Made by a program: the position numbers and the translations under genes. From CAJMNU01 sp905214855 (GTDB taxonomy: Bacteria > Bacillota > Clostridia > Lachnospirales > Lachnospiraceae), in the NCBI GenBank assembly GCA_937890595.1, contig CALADM010000010.1:62001-126000 (forward strand): DNA of 64,000 nucleotides. Reading direction: 5' to 3'. The notes beneath the pieces were generated by a model, which saw only the letters and a list, made by a program, of their open reading frames with translations, searched no databases and was not told where the DNA came from. Positions 34,801 to 41,908 of the stretch are shown here, piece after piece; the stretch's first letter is position 1, and every line of letters begins with the position of its first letter.

Positions 34801-35692
34801 GTTCTGCCTTTCCCTGCCAACCCAAAAGTATCTTTAAAAGTTCCAGTCCACGACTGATCGCTCCCTCAAACCCATTTTCTTCCAAAGAAGCCCACTCTTT
34901 CTTCCACTCCTTCCACTCATCTTCTGCACAACCCATATTTTCCATATAAACCATATCTCGCATATCTTCTATATCATTTTTCATATGTACTGCATCATAC
35001 TCCTGAAACTCCCAACCATCATGACCTAAATCACTCTCCTGATCTACCTCTTTTAAAGATTGAAAGATTCTACTTTGAATCTGCCTATAGTCTTCTCCCT
35101 GTTTCTTAGCAGCCTCTCTGAGATAATTTTGCATTTCTTGGTAAATACTTGTATGAAAAATCTGGCGGAAAATAGCCCCTCTTTCTGCTGTTCCTGCCAA
35201 AAGAAGTTTCTGAAAATCTCCCTGTGCAATCATAACAATCTGCTTAAATTGTTTATAATCCACTCCCAAAAGTTCTGTCACCGCTCTGGTCACTTCTTTG
35301 GTCTTCGTGACAGGCAAACGATTCTGTTCTTTTGGATAAGTCAACTCTGCTGCTGCTTTTTCTATTGTCATCCCCTCTCCCCGGTCTTTTGGACGCTGGT
35401 ATTCTGGATTACGTCTTACTTTATAAACAGCTCCTTGGTGTGAAAATGTCAATTCTACAAATGTTTTTGTCCTTGCATCTGCATATTTACTGCGAAGCAT
35501 GCCAGATTCTCTCACCTCTCCACTTGCTTCTCCATAAAGAGCAAAAGTAATCGCATCAAAAATTGTGGTTTTTCCTGCACCAGTATCCCCTGTCACTAAA
35601 TACAGCCCATGATCTCCCAATTTACAAAAATCAACCACAGTTTCTTTTGCATAAGGTCCAAAAGCACTGATGACTAGTTTACATGGTTTCAT
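31841..35692 (-). CDS. sbcC: exonuclease subunit SbcC (SMC-like ATPase)
   Basis: 1283 residues, somewhat longer than E. coli SbcC (about 1050). With SbcD it forms an ATP-driven nuclease that opens DNA hairpins and protein-blocked ends. Walker A GDTGAGKTT (35-43) follows the FGPYAKE start. Long Glu/Lys/Gln-rich coiled coils flank the zinc hook CPVCGSIHHP near residue 650. The C-terminal ATPase half carries LSGGESFQASLALALGLSDE and FVDEGFGSLDE (Walker B). Its start overlaps sbcD by 4 bases. The coiled coil is unusually rich in Glu/Lys/Gln, as expected for AT-rich Firmicutes. Confidence 0.94.
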   Translation of the reverse strand: MKPCKLVISAFGPYAKETVVDFCKLGDHGLYLVTGDTGAGKTTIFDAITFALYGEASGEVRESGMLRSKYADARTKTFVELTFSHQGAVYKVRRNPEYQRPKDRGEGMTIEKAAAELTYPKEQNRLPVTKTKEVTRAVTELLGVDYKQFKQIVMIAQGDFQKLLLAGTAERGAIFRQIFHTSIYQEMQNYLREAAKKQGEDYRQIQSRIFQSLKEVDQESDLGHDGWEFQEYDAVHMKNDIEDMRDMVYMENMGCAEDEWKEWKKEWASLEENGFEGAISRGLELLKILLGWQGKAEQRWESRRKAMENEILRFQGFLEKEKKNQEYNIELEQAKERYETEKVEYRQAEEEYRKAKREKNEENGFGERIRLEKQYLNDWYEWEKSKKEAEQKKGEQRQVLKQQEDRQNQQNSLYQECETMQRELEEWKNCERDYERVHVKEKEVRQKYQEIRELYANISSVTSKQEELEQCCKKWEEERKEKEQYRKRLCEKLEEKRNLSEEKAEAYHQKQYWEETWQTVKKLKRELRELQSESEKIEKKIEESFLEKEKKEKEYQQIEAKKHAAEQAKFRLADLQKEMSQCTQQKHIAEEILKCAGELREKQVCLEQTEKKYLEAAKERDRLGKESLVLEQRFLDAQAGILAKHLKEGEACPVCGSIHHPVLAKEKKGEPRKEEIEHKKKEYQEIRDQTERLGAVLTQIRKQIEEKKNEIEKKGSSLCQEIVGWKETVQCIQLQKQKLEDKKKALEEEERYLERESSFLNILERQQQEADILLEQKKEKMRVWEKKKDENDAYIRGKIKQLEESFVGRGLEKNTEEEVKLHLEMAQMCYKRQCEREIQYQREQAEEKRLQEEIEQDLKKEENWKKQIHSLDGRKMEMKKVLTEHLALLEEKRKQQQEAENFKNPDEIFKWLCEEIDIYRKQREYLEEIQKKKAKTEEILSQSQEKMKQLEEMKNQETVHLGKLEVEIHQCQERISGLEEGLHGRNVGQIKESIHIYEEKQREIDTHLEQAEEKYHNWQEKCHREEDHIKSLSEKLPSEWEDRTEEFLKELERIKEKKKEAEDNRNQYKLGYMTNKKIYDSVVRKWDSLKETEVTYNWIKSLSDTANGTLTGKYKIELETYVQMAYFDRIVRRANLRLLSMSNGQYELKRRQDNENRREKAGLDLNVIDHYNATERSVKTLSGGESFQASLALALGLSDEIQSYAGGIQLDAMFVDEGFGSLDEQSLDQAVKALNNLTEGNRMVGIISHVAELKERIEKKIVITKLRGKDGIGSKVTIEGQII

Positions 35693-36828
35693 CTTACATC
35701 TCCCTCTTTTAACTCTTGCAACATCTGTTCTACAAATTTTCTCTGCTCTTCTCTCATTACCTGATTGTTCTGTTTCTCAAAAAACTCTTCAAACAGTTCC
35801 AACTCCGTTTTTTCTTCTATTGTATCTGTTGCATCTATATGTTGATTCTCTCTGGTTCGGCGATTATCATACACAAGTTCCATCAGATTAGGGTAGATCA
35901 TCCGCAATTTCTGTATCCCATCCACTATATCATCTTCATCTGTCAATGTAATCTGCACATAATCCTGTGTATTTTGACCTTCATAAAACGCTCTTGTTGT
36001 CACCTGCATATAAGCTCCCTTTATTTTTCTCATATCTCTAAGAGGGATCAATGGTCTTTTTTCTACCTGAACCATACCTTTTTCTTTCAACGTGACCACT
36101 GTAACACTTTTTTGCTGATTTACTTCAGAAAAAGAATACTTCAACGGTGTGCCACAATAATGCACAGTCTCCCGACCGATTTTCTGTGGACTGTGGATAT
36201 GCCCCAATGCCACATAATCAAACGCATCAAAAAGAGTACTGTTTATCTGATCTAAACCTCCTATGGCAAGTTCTTCCGACTCACATGTCTTTGCACCAGT
36301 TACAAACTGATGAGCCACCAGAATATTTCTCTCACTCAGATTCAGATTAATCTGTTCTAATGCAGCACACACAGCATCCTGATAACTCCCAATATCATCC
36401 CTTTTCAATGCATGGCGCACAGTAGCTGGTTTCAAAAATGGCAAGAGATACAAGTTTACTGTCCCAAACGCATCCTCAAAACAAATTTGTTCTGTCTTAC
36501 CATGATAAACAGATTCCAGATAAATCCCCCTGCTGCGCATCAATTGCGTCCCAAATGACAGCCTTTCTGCAGAATCATGATTACCGCTTATTCCAAACAC
36601 TAAAATCCCCTGATCTGCTAAACAAGTCAAAAATTGATCCAACATACGCACAGCATCCACAGATGGTACAGGTTTATCATAGATATCTCCTGCCAGAATG
36701 ACTCCATCTGCCTTTTCCTGTTTCGCAATGTCTACAATCTGTTTTAGAATGTACTCTTGATCTTCCAACATGGAAAACTCTTTCACTTTCTTTCCAATAT
36801 GCAAATCTGATATATGTAATACTTTCAT
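35689..36828 (-). CDS. sbcD: exonuclease subunit SbcD (Mre11-type)
   Basis: 379 residues. Metallophosphoesterase with the full metal-site set: SDLHIGK (7-13), GDIYDKP near 47, GNHDSAE near 82, VAHQFVTG and GHIHSPQ near 203. The C-terminal capping domain is normal in length. Partner of SbcC, with a 4-base overlap. The tag gene ends 39 bases upstream on the same strand, so all three repair genes may be co-transcribed. Confidence 0.94.
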   Translation of the reverse strand: MKVLHISDLHIGKKVKEFSMLEDQEYILKQIVDIAKQEKADGVILAGDIYDKPVPSVDAVRMLDQFLTCLADQGILVFGISGNHDSAERLSFGTQLMRSRGIYLESVYHGKTEQICFEDAFGTVNLYLLPFLKPATVRHALKRDDIGSYQDAVCAALEQINLNLSERNILVAHQFVTGAKTCESEELAIGGLDQINSTLFDAFDYVALGHIHSPQKIGRETVHYCGTPLKYSFSEVNQQKSVTVVTLKEKGMVQVEKRPLIPLRDMRKIKGAYMQVTTRAFYEGQNTQDYVQITLTDEDDIVDGIQKLRMIYPNLMELVYDNRRTRENQHIDATDTIEEKTELELFEEFFEKQNNQVMREEQRKFVEQMLQELKEGDVR

Positions 36829-36867
36829 TGTGATATCATATGTCCTCTCTTTTCTATACTCTGTTTT

Positions 36868-37455
36868 CTATACTTTCTTCCTATTCTCTGTTCTATTATG
36901 ATTTTTCTCATTTTTTCTATACAAAAAACAAGTTTCATCATGGGAATCTATAATACCAATTGCCTGTAAATACGCATACACCGTGGTTGTCCCAATAAAT
37001 TTCATACCTCGTTTTTTCAAATCCATAGTTATAGTATCAGACAATGACGAACTGGTTTTGTCAACTTCATAAATACTATTTCCTTTTGTAAAATGCCAGA
37101 TATAATCAGAAAAACTTTCCCATTCTTTTTGAATATCTCTAAAAATCCTTGTATTATTGATCGCTGCTTCAATCTTTCTGCGATTTCGTATAATCTTAGG
37201 ATTTTCCAATAGTTCAGCAATTTTATCCTCATCATACTTACATATTTTTTCTATATCATAATTGTCAAATGATTCTCTAAAATTCCCCCGTTTATTCAAC
37301 ACAATCTCCCATGATAAACCAGCTTGAAATGGCTCTAAAATCAAAAGCTCAAGCAATACTCTATCATCAAATACCGGCACTCCCCATTCTTCGTCGTGAT
37401 ATTTCATATATATAGGGTTATTTAAATTACACCATTTACATCTTAATTTTTCCAT
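36868..37455 (-). CDS. tag: DNA-3-methyladenine glycosylase I
   Basis: 195 residues from the ATG that follows GAGGAG. Removes 3-methyladenine from alkylated DNA. The Tag zinc site is visible: Cys in LRCKWC and His in KYHDEEWG at the N-terminus, His and Cys in DSHDETCF at the C-terminus. The aromatic base pocket (EEWGVPV, LEPFQAGLSWEIVL) and the FIGTTTVYAYLQAIG helix-hairpin-helix region are present. The gene is more AT-rich than its neighbours. The right end of an IS200/IS605 element lies only about 10 bases before its start codon, so its promoter has probably been replaced or displaced. Confidence 0.92.
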   Translation of the reverse strand: MEKLRCKWCNLNNPIYMKYHDEEWGVPVFDDRVLLELLILEPFQAGLSWEIVLNKRGNFRESFDNYDIEKICKYDEDKIAELLENPKIIRNRRKIEAAINNTRIFRDIQKEWESFSDYIWHFTKGNSIYEVDKTSSSLSDTITMDLKKRGMKFIGTTTVYAYLQAIGIIDSHDETCFLYRKNEKNHNRTENRKKV

Positions 37456-37474
37456 TGTAACTCCTCTTGACACT

Positions 37475-37494
37475 CCCCACAGCTAAAGCAGGGG
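37475..37494. repeat. right-end hairpin of the IS200/IS605 element
   Basis: Stem CCCC/GGGG around ACAGCTAAAGCA. Together with the tnpB 3' end (to about 37623) this is where the guide-carrying omega-RNA of TnpB systems would be made; its guide would extend into GAGGAGTTACAATGG of tag. Confidence 0.7.
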
Positions 37495-37623
37495 ATTCTT
37501 GCTTCAACCACTTCTGCATTGGATGATACCATGCGGTATTTCAATGTTTTACACAGTGTCCACAAGCTAGATTATACTGTTCCCGTATGCCCTACGGTGC
37601 AATCTTATATTTATTTATGCTGA

Positions 37624-38080
37624 CTACATTTGCAGTCCTTTATTTAAGATGTTCCTGCTTGCGTTGGTATCCCTGTCATGCACTGTATGACAGTCCGGAC
37701 ACTCCCATATTCGCACTGCCAGATTTTTTACCAGTGGATTCTTATATCCACAACAAGAACAGGTCTGACTGCTTGGATACATAGTCGGTACTTTTACAAC
37801 ATCATTCCCATACCATGCAGCCTTATATGCAAGCATATCAAAGAACTTACTCCATGACGCAGAACCTATGTGCTGTGCCAGCTTATGATTACGCATCATA
37901 TTTTTTACTTTCAAATCTTCTATACAGATTGTTTGGTTTTCACGAATCAGTATCGTTGATTACTTTTATAAAAAATCGTTTCTCTGATTTGTAATCTTTT
38001 CGTGGATTAAAAAATGTCTGATGGATTAGATTTTTCTGTTCCCTGTTTGGGTAGATTCTAAATTTGATACCTTTTTGCAT
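37624..38080 (-). pseudogene. tnpB: tnpB remnant with large internal deletion
   Basis: The TnpB N-terminus (KGIKFRIYPNREQKNLIHQTFF) starts at 38080, overlapping the tnpA stop as TAATG. That frame runs into a stop after 46 codons. The C-terminal part then follows in another frame from about 37962 (ILIRENQTICIEDLKVKNMM), with the RuvC-II Glu, the zinc ribbon CSCCGYKN...CPDC and the RuvC-III DRDTNASRNIL. Some 240 residues in the middle, including the wedge/REC region and the RuvC-I Asp, are gone. It cannot be an active RNA-guided nuclease. Confidence 0.85.
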
Positions 38081-38502
38081 TATCCCTGTTTATCCTTTTG
38101 CCTTTGCGATGTTTTCTGATTTTCGATATACTGCCTGATTACATCAAGCGGAGCACTGCCAACGGTTGATACAAAATAGCTGTTGGTCCACAGTGACGGC
38201 ATTCTTGTTTTTAATGATGGATATTCACTTCTCAAAATCTTTGAACTATATCCTTTTAATGATTTAACCGTTTTGTGAATACCGAATTGAGGGTCTGCCT
38301 CCATGAGTATGTATACATGGTCTGGCATGATTTCCAGTTCCATGATGTCTACAGGAATATTTGCAGCATACTCAAGAAGAAGTTCCTTTAATCGGGTATC
38401 TATTCCATTTGTTAAAATTTTACGTCTATACTTAGGACACCACACAACATGATATTTGCAAGAATAGACGATATTATTATTAGATTTATATGTAATATTC
38501 AT
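38080..38502 (-). CDS. tnpA: IS200/IS605 transposase TnpA (Y1 HUH family) with altered HUH motif
   Basis: About 140 residues from the internal ATG, the usual TnpA length; a start 19 codons upstream is possible but would be atypical. Conserved segments are CKYHVVWCPKYRRKIL, the metal motif region LEIMPDHVYILME and the nucleophile Tyr in IRQYIENQ. In nearly all relatives the HUH motif reads DHVHLL; here the second His is Tyr (HVY). Metal binding, and so single-strand cleavage, may be impaired. Full length otherwise. Confidence 0.88.
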   Translation of the reverse strand: MNITYKSNNNIVYSCKYHVVWCPKYRRKILTNGIDTRLKELLLEYAANIPVDIMELEIMPDHVYILMEADPQFGIHKTVKSLKGYSSKILRSEYPSLKTRMPSLWTNSYFVSTVGSAPLDVIRQYIENQKTSQRQKDKQG

Positions 38503-38593
38503 ATATGTATTATACACTATTTCAAAAACTAATATAGGCGTATTCTGTTCCATCTTCAATTACTTGCGTAAATTCGATGGAAGTGTCTTATAT

Positions 38594-38614
38594 CCCCATA
38601 GCTAAAGCAAGGGG
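38594..38614. repeat. left-end hairpin of the IS200/IS605 element
   Basis: CCCC-ATAGCTAAAGCAA-GGGG, related to the right-end hairpin. The stretch from here to the tRNA promoter (38621-38822) is AT-rich and shows nothing else recognised. Confidence 0.65.
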
Positions 38615-38822
38615 TTTTACGACATATTGGACAAAATTCTACTTTATCATGCTATATTTTATGTTTCATAATATTATCACAAAAATGCTCTTTTCAGAAG
38701 TTTCATTCTTGCTTTTATGAGACAGCAAAACTCTCTTCTATTCCAAAAATCTGTACTTCTTAGTGAAATCTACACATCATTATTACAATATTTCCTAATA
38801 AATATTTTTTTATAAAAACCTG

Positions 38823-38851
38823 TTGACAAATTTGTTTCTATATGATATATT
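38823..38851 (+). promoter_or_regulatory. sigma-A promoter of the tRNA-Met gene
   Basis: TTGACA, 17 bases, TATATT, with a TGA extended -10 in front. Predicted start near 38858, about 20 bases before the tRNA. Confidence 0.8.
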
Positions 38852-38878
38852 TTTATTCGTTGCTGACGCATCAAATTT

Positions 38879-38952
38879 GGCGGAATAGCTCAGTTGGCTA
38901 GAGCACACGGTTCATACCCGTGGTGTCGAGAGTTCAAATCTCCCTTCCGCTA
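38879..38952 (+). tRNA. tRNA-Met (CAT), elongator type
   Basis: Cloverleaf: acceptor GGCGGAA with TTCCGCT (G1-U72 wobble, as in other Firmicutes elongator Met tRNAs), D arm GCTC...GAGC, anticodon stem CACGG/CCGTG with loop TTCATAC (anticodon CAT), T loop TTCAAAT. The 3' CCA is not encoded (CTACTT). The T stem has one A-C mismatch (GAGAG against CTCCC). A sole tRNA with its own promoter and terminator. The tRNA-Ile2 alternative is less likely, as that RNA normally starts GGACC. Confidence 0.92.
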
Positions 38953-38962
38953 CTTTTTAAAG

Positions 38963-38992
38963 ACAGTGTACCGATTGTGTACACTGTTTTTT
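38963..38992 (+). terminator. terminator after tRNA-Met
   Basis: ACAGTGTAC pairs with GTACACTGT (9 bp), followed by TTTTTTTG. Confidence 0.88.
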
Positions 38993-39009
38993 TGTTTGCA
39001 TATAAAAAT

Positions 39010-39064
39010 GATGCCATCCAGACACAGGGGAACAGATAATCCCCCCTATGTCTATAGATGCATC
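39010..39064 (-). terminator. terminator of the tail-anchored protein gene
   Basis: On the minus strand AGACATAGGGG pairs with CCCCTGTGTCT, with outer GATGC/GCATC pairing, followed by ATTTTTAT. It ends the gene that stops at 39120. Confidence 0.65.
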
Positions 39065-39119
39065 ATCTCCTAATTCTTCATTTCCACAATTTTTCTTATT
39101 CACTTCAGCTCAAAAAGAT

Positions 39120-40100
39120 TTAGAAAAACAGTGCTCCAAGGATTGCCGCCAAACCTACCACCAAAAGAACAGCCGCTGCTCCTTTTAATAAAAAAGTCAC
39201 CCATGTAACTTTATTTCTGCTTCTCTTGATTACACTGTGATTGAATCTTGCCACTTCAATTCCTGAACTCATAATATATTCTGAAATCTCTCTCTGATAA
39301 GATTCCATCTCCAAAACAAGAGGATGTTTTCCGATCTTTTGAAGCATCCTATCCTGAATTTTTGAAAAAATATAGGATGCATATGGAATGTCATTAGCAT
39401 AGGCATTTCCAAAATATTCTACAAGAACAGCCGTATGCTGTGCAAAGGCTTCCACTTCGGCTTTGATCCCAAATGTCTCCAAACCTTCTCTCAAAAGGTC
39501 TGCCATATCTTCTTTATTTTCATTTTTATATTTACTATATCCAGTGATAATGACAATCTTCTGTTCTCCACGGTATTTACACTTATGATAGAGCATTCCA
39601 GCAATCTCCAGCATCGTATATCCGGAAATTGTCTGTTTTTTCTTATTGCTATGTCCACAGATATAAACATTCTCCTGTGTCAGTTCTACTCTGTCATCCT
39701 GCAATAAATACGGATGATTTCCAAGACAATAAGAATGGTATAGAATCACACCATCTGTCTCATATGCCCCTTTATTCTTAGGAATTCTCTGACCTACCAT
39801 CAGAACATTCCCTTTCGGATAAATATTCTCCTGTTTAAGCATTTGTTTTCCAAATGCATCCGCTGTTGGTGCTCCAGTAAGAAGTTCCTGCTCCACTCCT
39901 GATACTGGCGCTGCAAAAGTATCTGTCACCATTGACTGAGGCTGTCTTTGAGGAATCTTTTCCTGTATCCCACTCCACGTTTTTTCTTCTTGTTTTCCAG
40001 CTTCCGTAACTGTTTCAGGTTCTGTATTCCTATTTTCTTCTTTGGATAGCATCGCATCCTGATAAAGAGGAGTTTCCTGTGTTCCCCATATCTCTCCCAT
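39120..40100 (-). CDS. predicted tail-anchored membrane protein of unknown function
   Basis: 326 residues. An acidic, Gln/Pro-rich disordered N-terminus (about 1-90) leads to a folded domain (about 95-280). Here ILYHSYCLGNHPYLL, VELTQENVYICGHSN and KIVIITGYSKYKNE read like strands and loops, but no family is recognised. One strongly hydrophobic span lies at the very C-terminus (about 300-323), so the bulk is probably cytoplasmic. Start follows GGAGG. It has its own promoter (40159-40187) and terminator. Function unknown. Confidence 0.75.
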   Translation of the reverse strand: MGEIWGTQETPLYQDAMLSKEENRNTEPETVTEAGKQEEKTWSGIQEKIPQRQPQSMVTDTFAAPVSGVEQELLTGAPTADAFGKQMLKQENIYPKGNVLMVGQRIPKNKGAYETDGVILYHSYCLGNHPYLLQDDRVELTQENVYICGHSNKKKQTISGYTMLEIAGMLYHKCKYRGEQKIVIITGYSKYKNENKEDMADLLREGLETFGIKAEVEAFAQHTAVLVEYFGNAYANDIPYASYIFSKIQDRMLQKIGKHPLVLEMESYQREISEYIMSSGIEVARFNHSVIKRSRNKVTWVTFLLKGAAAVLLVVGLAAILGALFF

Positions 40101-40158
40101 ACTTTTTCCTCCGTATATACTCTCTTATTCCTCTCTCACTCCACACAATCTTTCCCTT

Positions 40159-40187
40159 ATTTTACCAAAAAGCGATTATGATTGCAA
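40159..40187 (-). promoter_or_regulatory. sigma-A promoter of the tail-anchored protein gene
   Basis: Minus strand TTGCAA, 17 bases, TAAAAT, leaving a leader of about 50 bases. Confidence 0.65.
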
Positions 40188-40210
40188 GAAAACAAATTAA
40201 TTGTTATGAT

Positions 40211-40236
40211 GATACAAAGATGTATCTTATTTTTTT
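40211..40236 (+). terminator. short terminator-like hairpin upstream of a small membrane protein
   Basis: GATACA-AAGA-TGTATC followed by TTATTTTTTT. No plus-strand gene precedes it, so it might end a short unannotated RNA or act as an attenuator for the gene at 40319. The stem is short and AT-rich. Confidence 0.35.
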
Positions 40237-40318
40237 GATGATGGCTTTTTATCTGAACATTATGGAGCGAAATGAAATCAACAGCAAATCAAAATTTGGA
40301 ATTTGTAGGGAGTGTAAT

Positions 40319-40660
40319 ATGCTAAAAAAAAATTGTATTTATATTTTAATTTCAGCAGTAATCATGCTTGTTCTTCCAGGTCTTGTAGCAACATTTGCAA
40401 AACCAGATAATAGTATGGCAATTCTTTTGCTTATGTTCTTTCTAGTGAACCCTGTGACAGCAATCGCAATAGGCATATTTGCAGGAAAACATAGTTCATT
40501 TGCATGGTTTTACCCTTTGCTTTTAGCAGTGCTTTTTGTTGTGGGAAGTTGGATATTCTTTGATATGGGAGAAATAGATTTTATTTTTTATGCAATAGTT
40601 TATCTGCTATTAGGTTATATTTCTATGATGATAACTTCATTTGTTGTCAAAAAGAGATAA
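40319..40660 (+). CDS. small multi-span membrane protein of unknown function
   Basis: 113 residues from the ATG that follows AGGGAG. About four hydrophobic segments (roughly 6-26, 33-56, 61-80, 86-109) are separated by short loops, with a basic C-terminus (VVKKR). No family is recognised. It sits in the low-GC, decayed stretch between tRNA-Met and znuB, next to a methyltransferase pseudogene, and may be acquired. Confidence 0.6.
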   Translation: MLKKNCIYILISAVIMLVLPGLVATFAKPDNSMAILLLMFFLVNPVTAIAIGIFAGKHSSFAWFYPLLLAVLFVVGSWIFFDMGEIDFIFYAIVYLLLGYISMMITSFVVKKR

Positions 40661-40684
40661 CTTCTGAGCATCAAAAGAGAATAT

Positions 40685-41372
40685 TTACTCCTGTCTTATA
40701 TATTCGGCAAAGAAGAACAATGGCAAGTCACTATTTTTATTTACCCCATCATACGAAACTGGTTCACAAGTTTGTTTTAATGCAAATCCATGTTTTGCCG
40801 CAACATTTAAATAATAAGATAACGGACGATGAAAATGCTCCGTCTCACCTCAAAACTCATTTGTAAATTGATAGAATTTAATATATTTATCAATCACTTT
40901 TGCGAACCTGTATCCCTTTGCGTCTTTAAGCCAATGACAATCATAAAATGCAGGATGGACAATTGAATAATACAATATTACCCCTGTTTTAAGTATCCTT
41001 TTCCGAAAATACAAAATCAATGTTTTCAATATCCATTAATACTTGATTCGAAAATATGACATCAAACTGATTGTTTTCAAAGGCAAGTGGCATTGTTATG
41101 TCTATAACTAAAAACTCAGTGGTTGGGTATCTATTTCTAGCTATTTCAATCATTTTTTCAGAACCATCTATTCCTATTACATTTGCCCCAATGCTTCTAA
41201 AATAATCCGTATAAAAGCCATAACCACAGCCAAGGTCTAATACTTTTTCCCCATTAAAATGTTCAAATCTGGTTCTGACTACTCTTTTGTTACTTTTCAC
41301 AAATTCTGAACATTCTTAATCTTCCGTATATTTTGCCGCAGCATTATTCCATTGGTTTATTATATCTTTCAT
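40685..41372 (-). pseudogene. class I SAM-dependent methyltransferase, three lesions
   Basis: Reassembled, this is a methyltransferase of about 230 residues. It begins MKDIINQWNNAAAKYTED, then a TAA in place of a sense codon (probably CAA). ECSEFVKSNKRVV and the SAM motif VLDLGCGYG follow in the same frame. After DFVFSE the frame shifts through a small deletion and resumes as RILKTG, SIVHPAFYDCHW, YRFAKVIDKY. NEF is followed by TGA where TGG (Trp) is expected, then GETEHFHRPLSYYLN to the stop at 40685. The longest open remnant is 103 codons (40989-41300). Base composition is low-GC. Family relatives act on small molecules; exact substrate unknown. Confidence 0.8.
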
Positions 41373-41595
41373 TTTTTCATCTCCAGTTCTAAAATAAGAT
41401 AAATTTATACCTCTCCTTTTTCCCTTATAAGGTAACAGGGGAGGTACAAACACAAGTGAACTCGTATAAAGAGATACGGCGGATGACACACTGCAATAAA
41501 ACCTTTATTTTCAAGCGTTTTAGAGAATTTTATCAAAGCCTTATAAGGGACTCTTTTCATACTCTAATTCAAATCTTCTGGTGTTAGAATATAAA
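41373..41595. other. non-coding, decayed low-GC stretch
   Basis: No open frame or RNA gene is supported here. It lies between the methyltransferase pseudogene and the IS607 fragment and is probably debris of transferred DNA. Confidence 0.4.
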
Positions 41596-41639
41596 TAGTA
41601 CAAGTTAAAATGAGGTTTTCCTCATTTTAACTTGTACTA
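41596..41639. repeat. perfect 20-bp inverted repeat with 4-base loop
   Basis: TAGTACAAGTTAAAATGAGG and its exact complement flank TTTT. The stem lacks a U-run on either side. It overlaps the end of the IS607 fragment. It may be a transposon terminator, an element end or a miniature element. Confidence 0.7.
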
Positions 41640-41767
41640 AATCTTGACATAAGACCACTAGATGTATGATGAGGATGAAGTTTTCCATTTTTATCCCAAT
41701 TTCATAATGTTTGTACTGATACACCCAATATTTTTGAAAACTCATTGATAGAATAATATTTACTCAT
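41627..41767 (-). pseudogene. IS607-type transposase fragment (MerR-like N-terminus)
   Basis: Translation gives SKYYSINEFSKILGVSVQTL, a TGA stop where Arg (AGA) is expected, then NWDKNGKLHPHHTSS. This is the MerR-like helix-turn-helix that opens IS607-family serine recombinases. The catalytic recombinase domain is absent: sequence breaks off into the hairpin at 41596-41639. A relic of a second mobile element in this patch. Confidence 0.72.
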
Positions 41768-41908
41768 AAGTAAATCTTCCTTATAATGTTTATACTTTAT
41801 TCTATCAATATAAGTTATAAAAACCAATACTTATTTATAATTTTTATAAGATTTATTTAAGAATTATGTGTCCCCTCTGCCCCAGATAAGTCCCAAATCC
41901 TTCACTTC

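Larger units (their letters stand above)
37466..38620 (-). mobile_element. IS200/IS605-family element with intact-length tnpA and gutted tnpB
   Basis: Both ends carry subterminal hairpins with a related core: CCCC-ACAGCTAAAGCA-GGGG at 37475-37494 (right end) and CCCC-ATAGCTAAAGCAA-GGGG at 38594-38614 (left end). Between them are tnpA and a tnpB remnant with TAATG overlap. The boundaries are approximate because these elements make no target duplication. The right end abuts the tag ribosome binding site. Confidence 0.85.

Noticed and set aside
37466..38620. Active RNA-guided TnpB nuclease locus
   Set aside because: The middle of tnpB, including the RuvC-I Asp, is deleted and the frame is broken, so no functional nuclease can be made.
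40079..40318. Longer start for the small membrane protein at 40319
   Set aside because: The extension overlaps the promoter and start of the opposite-strand gene and has no ribosome binding site; the ATG at 40319 follows AGGGAG.
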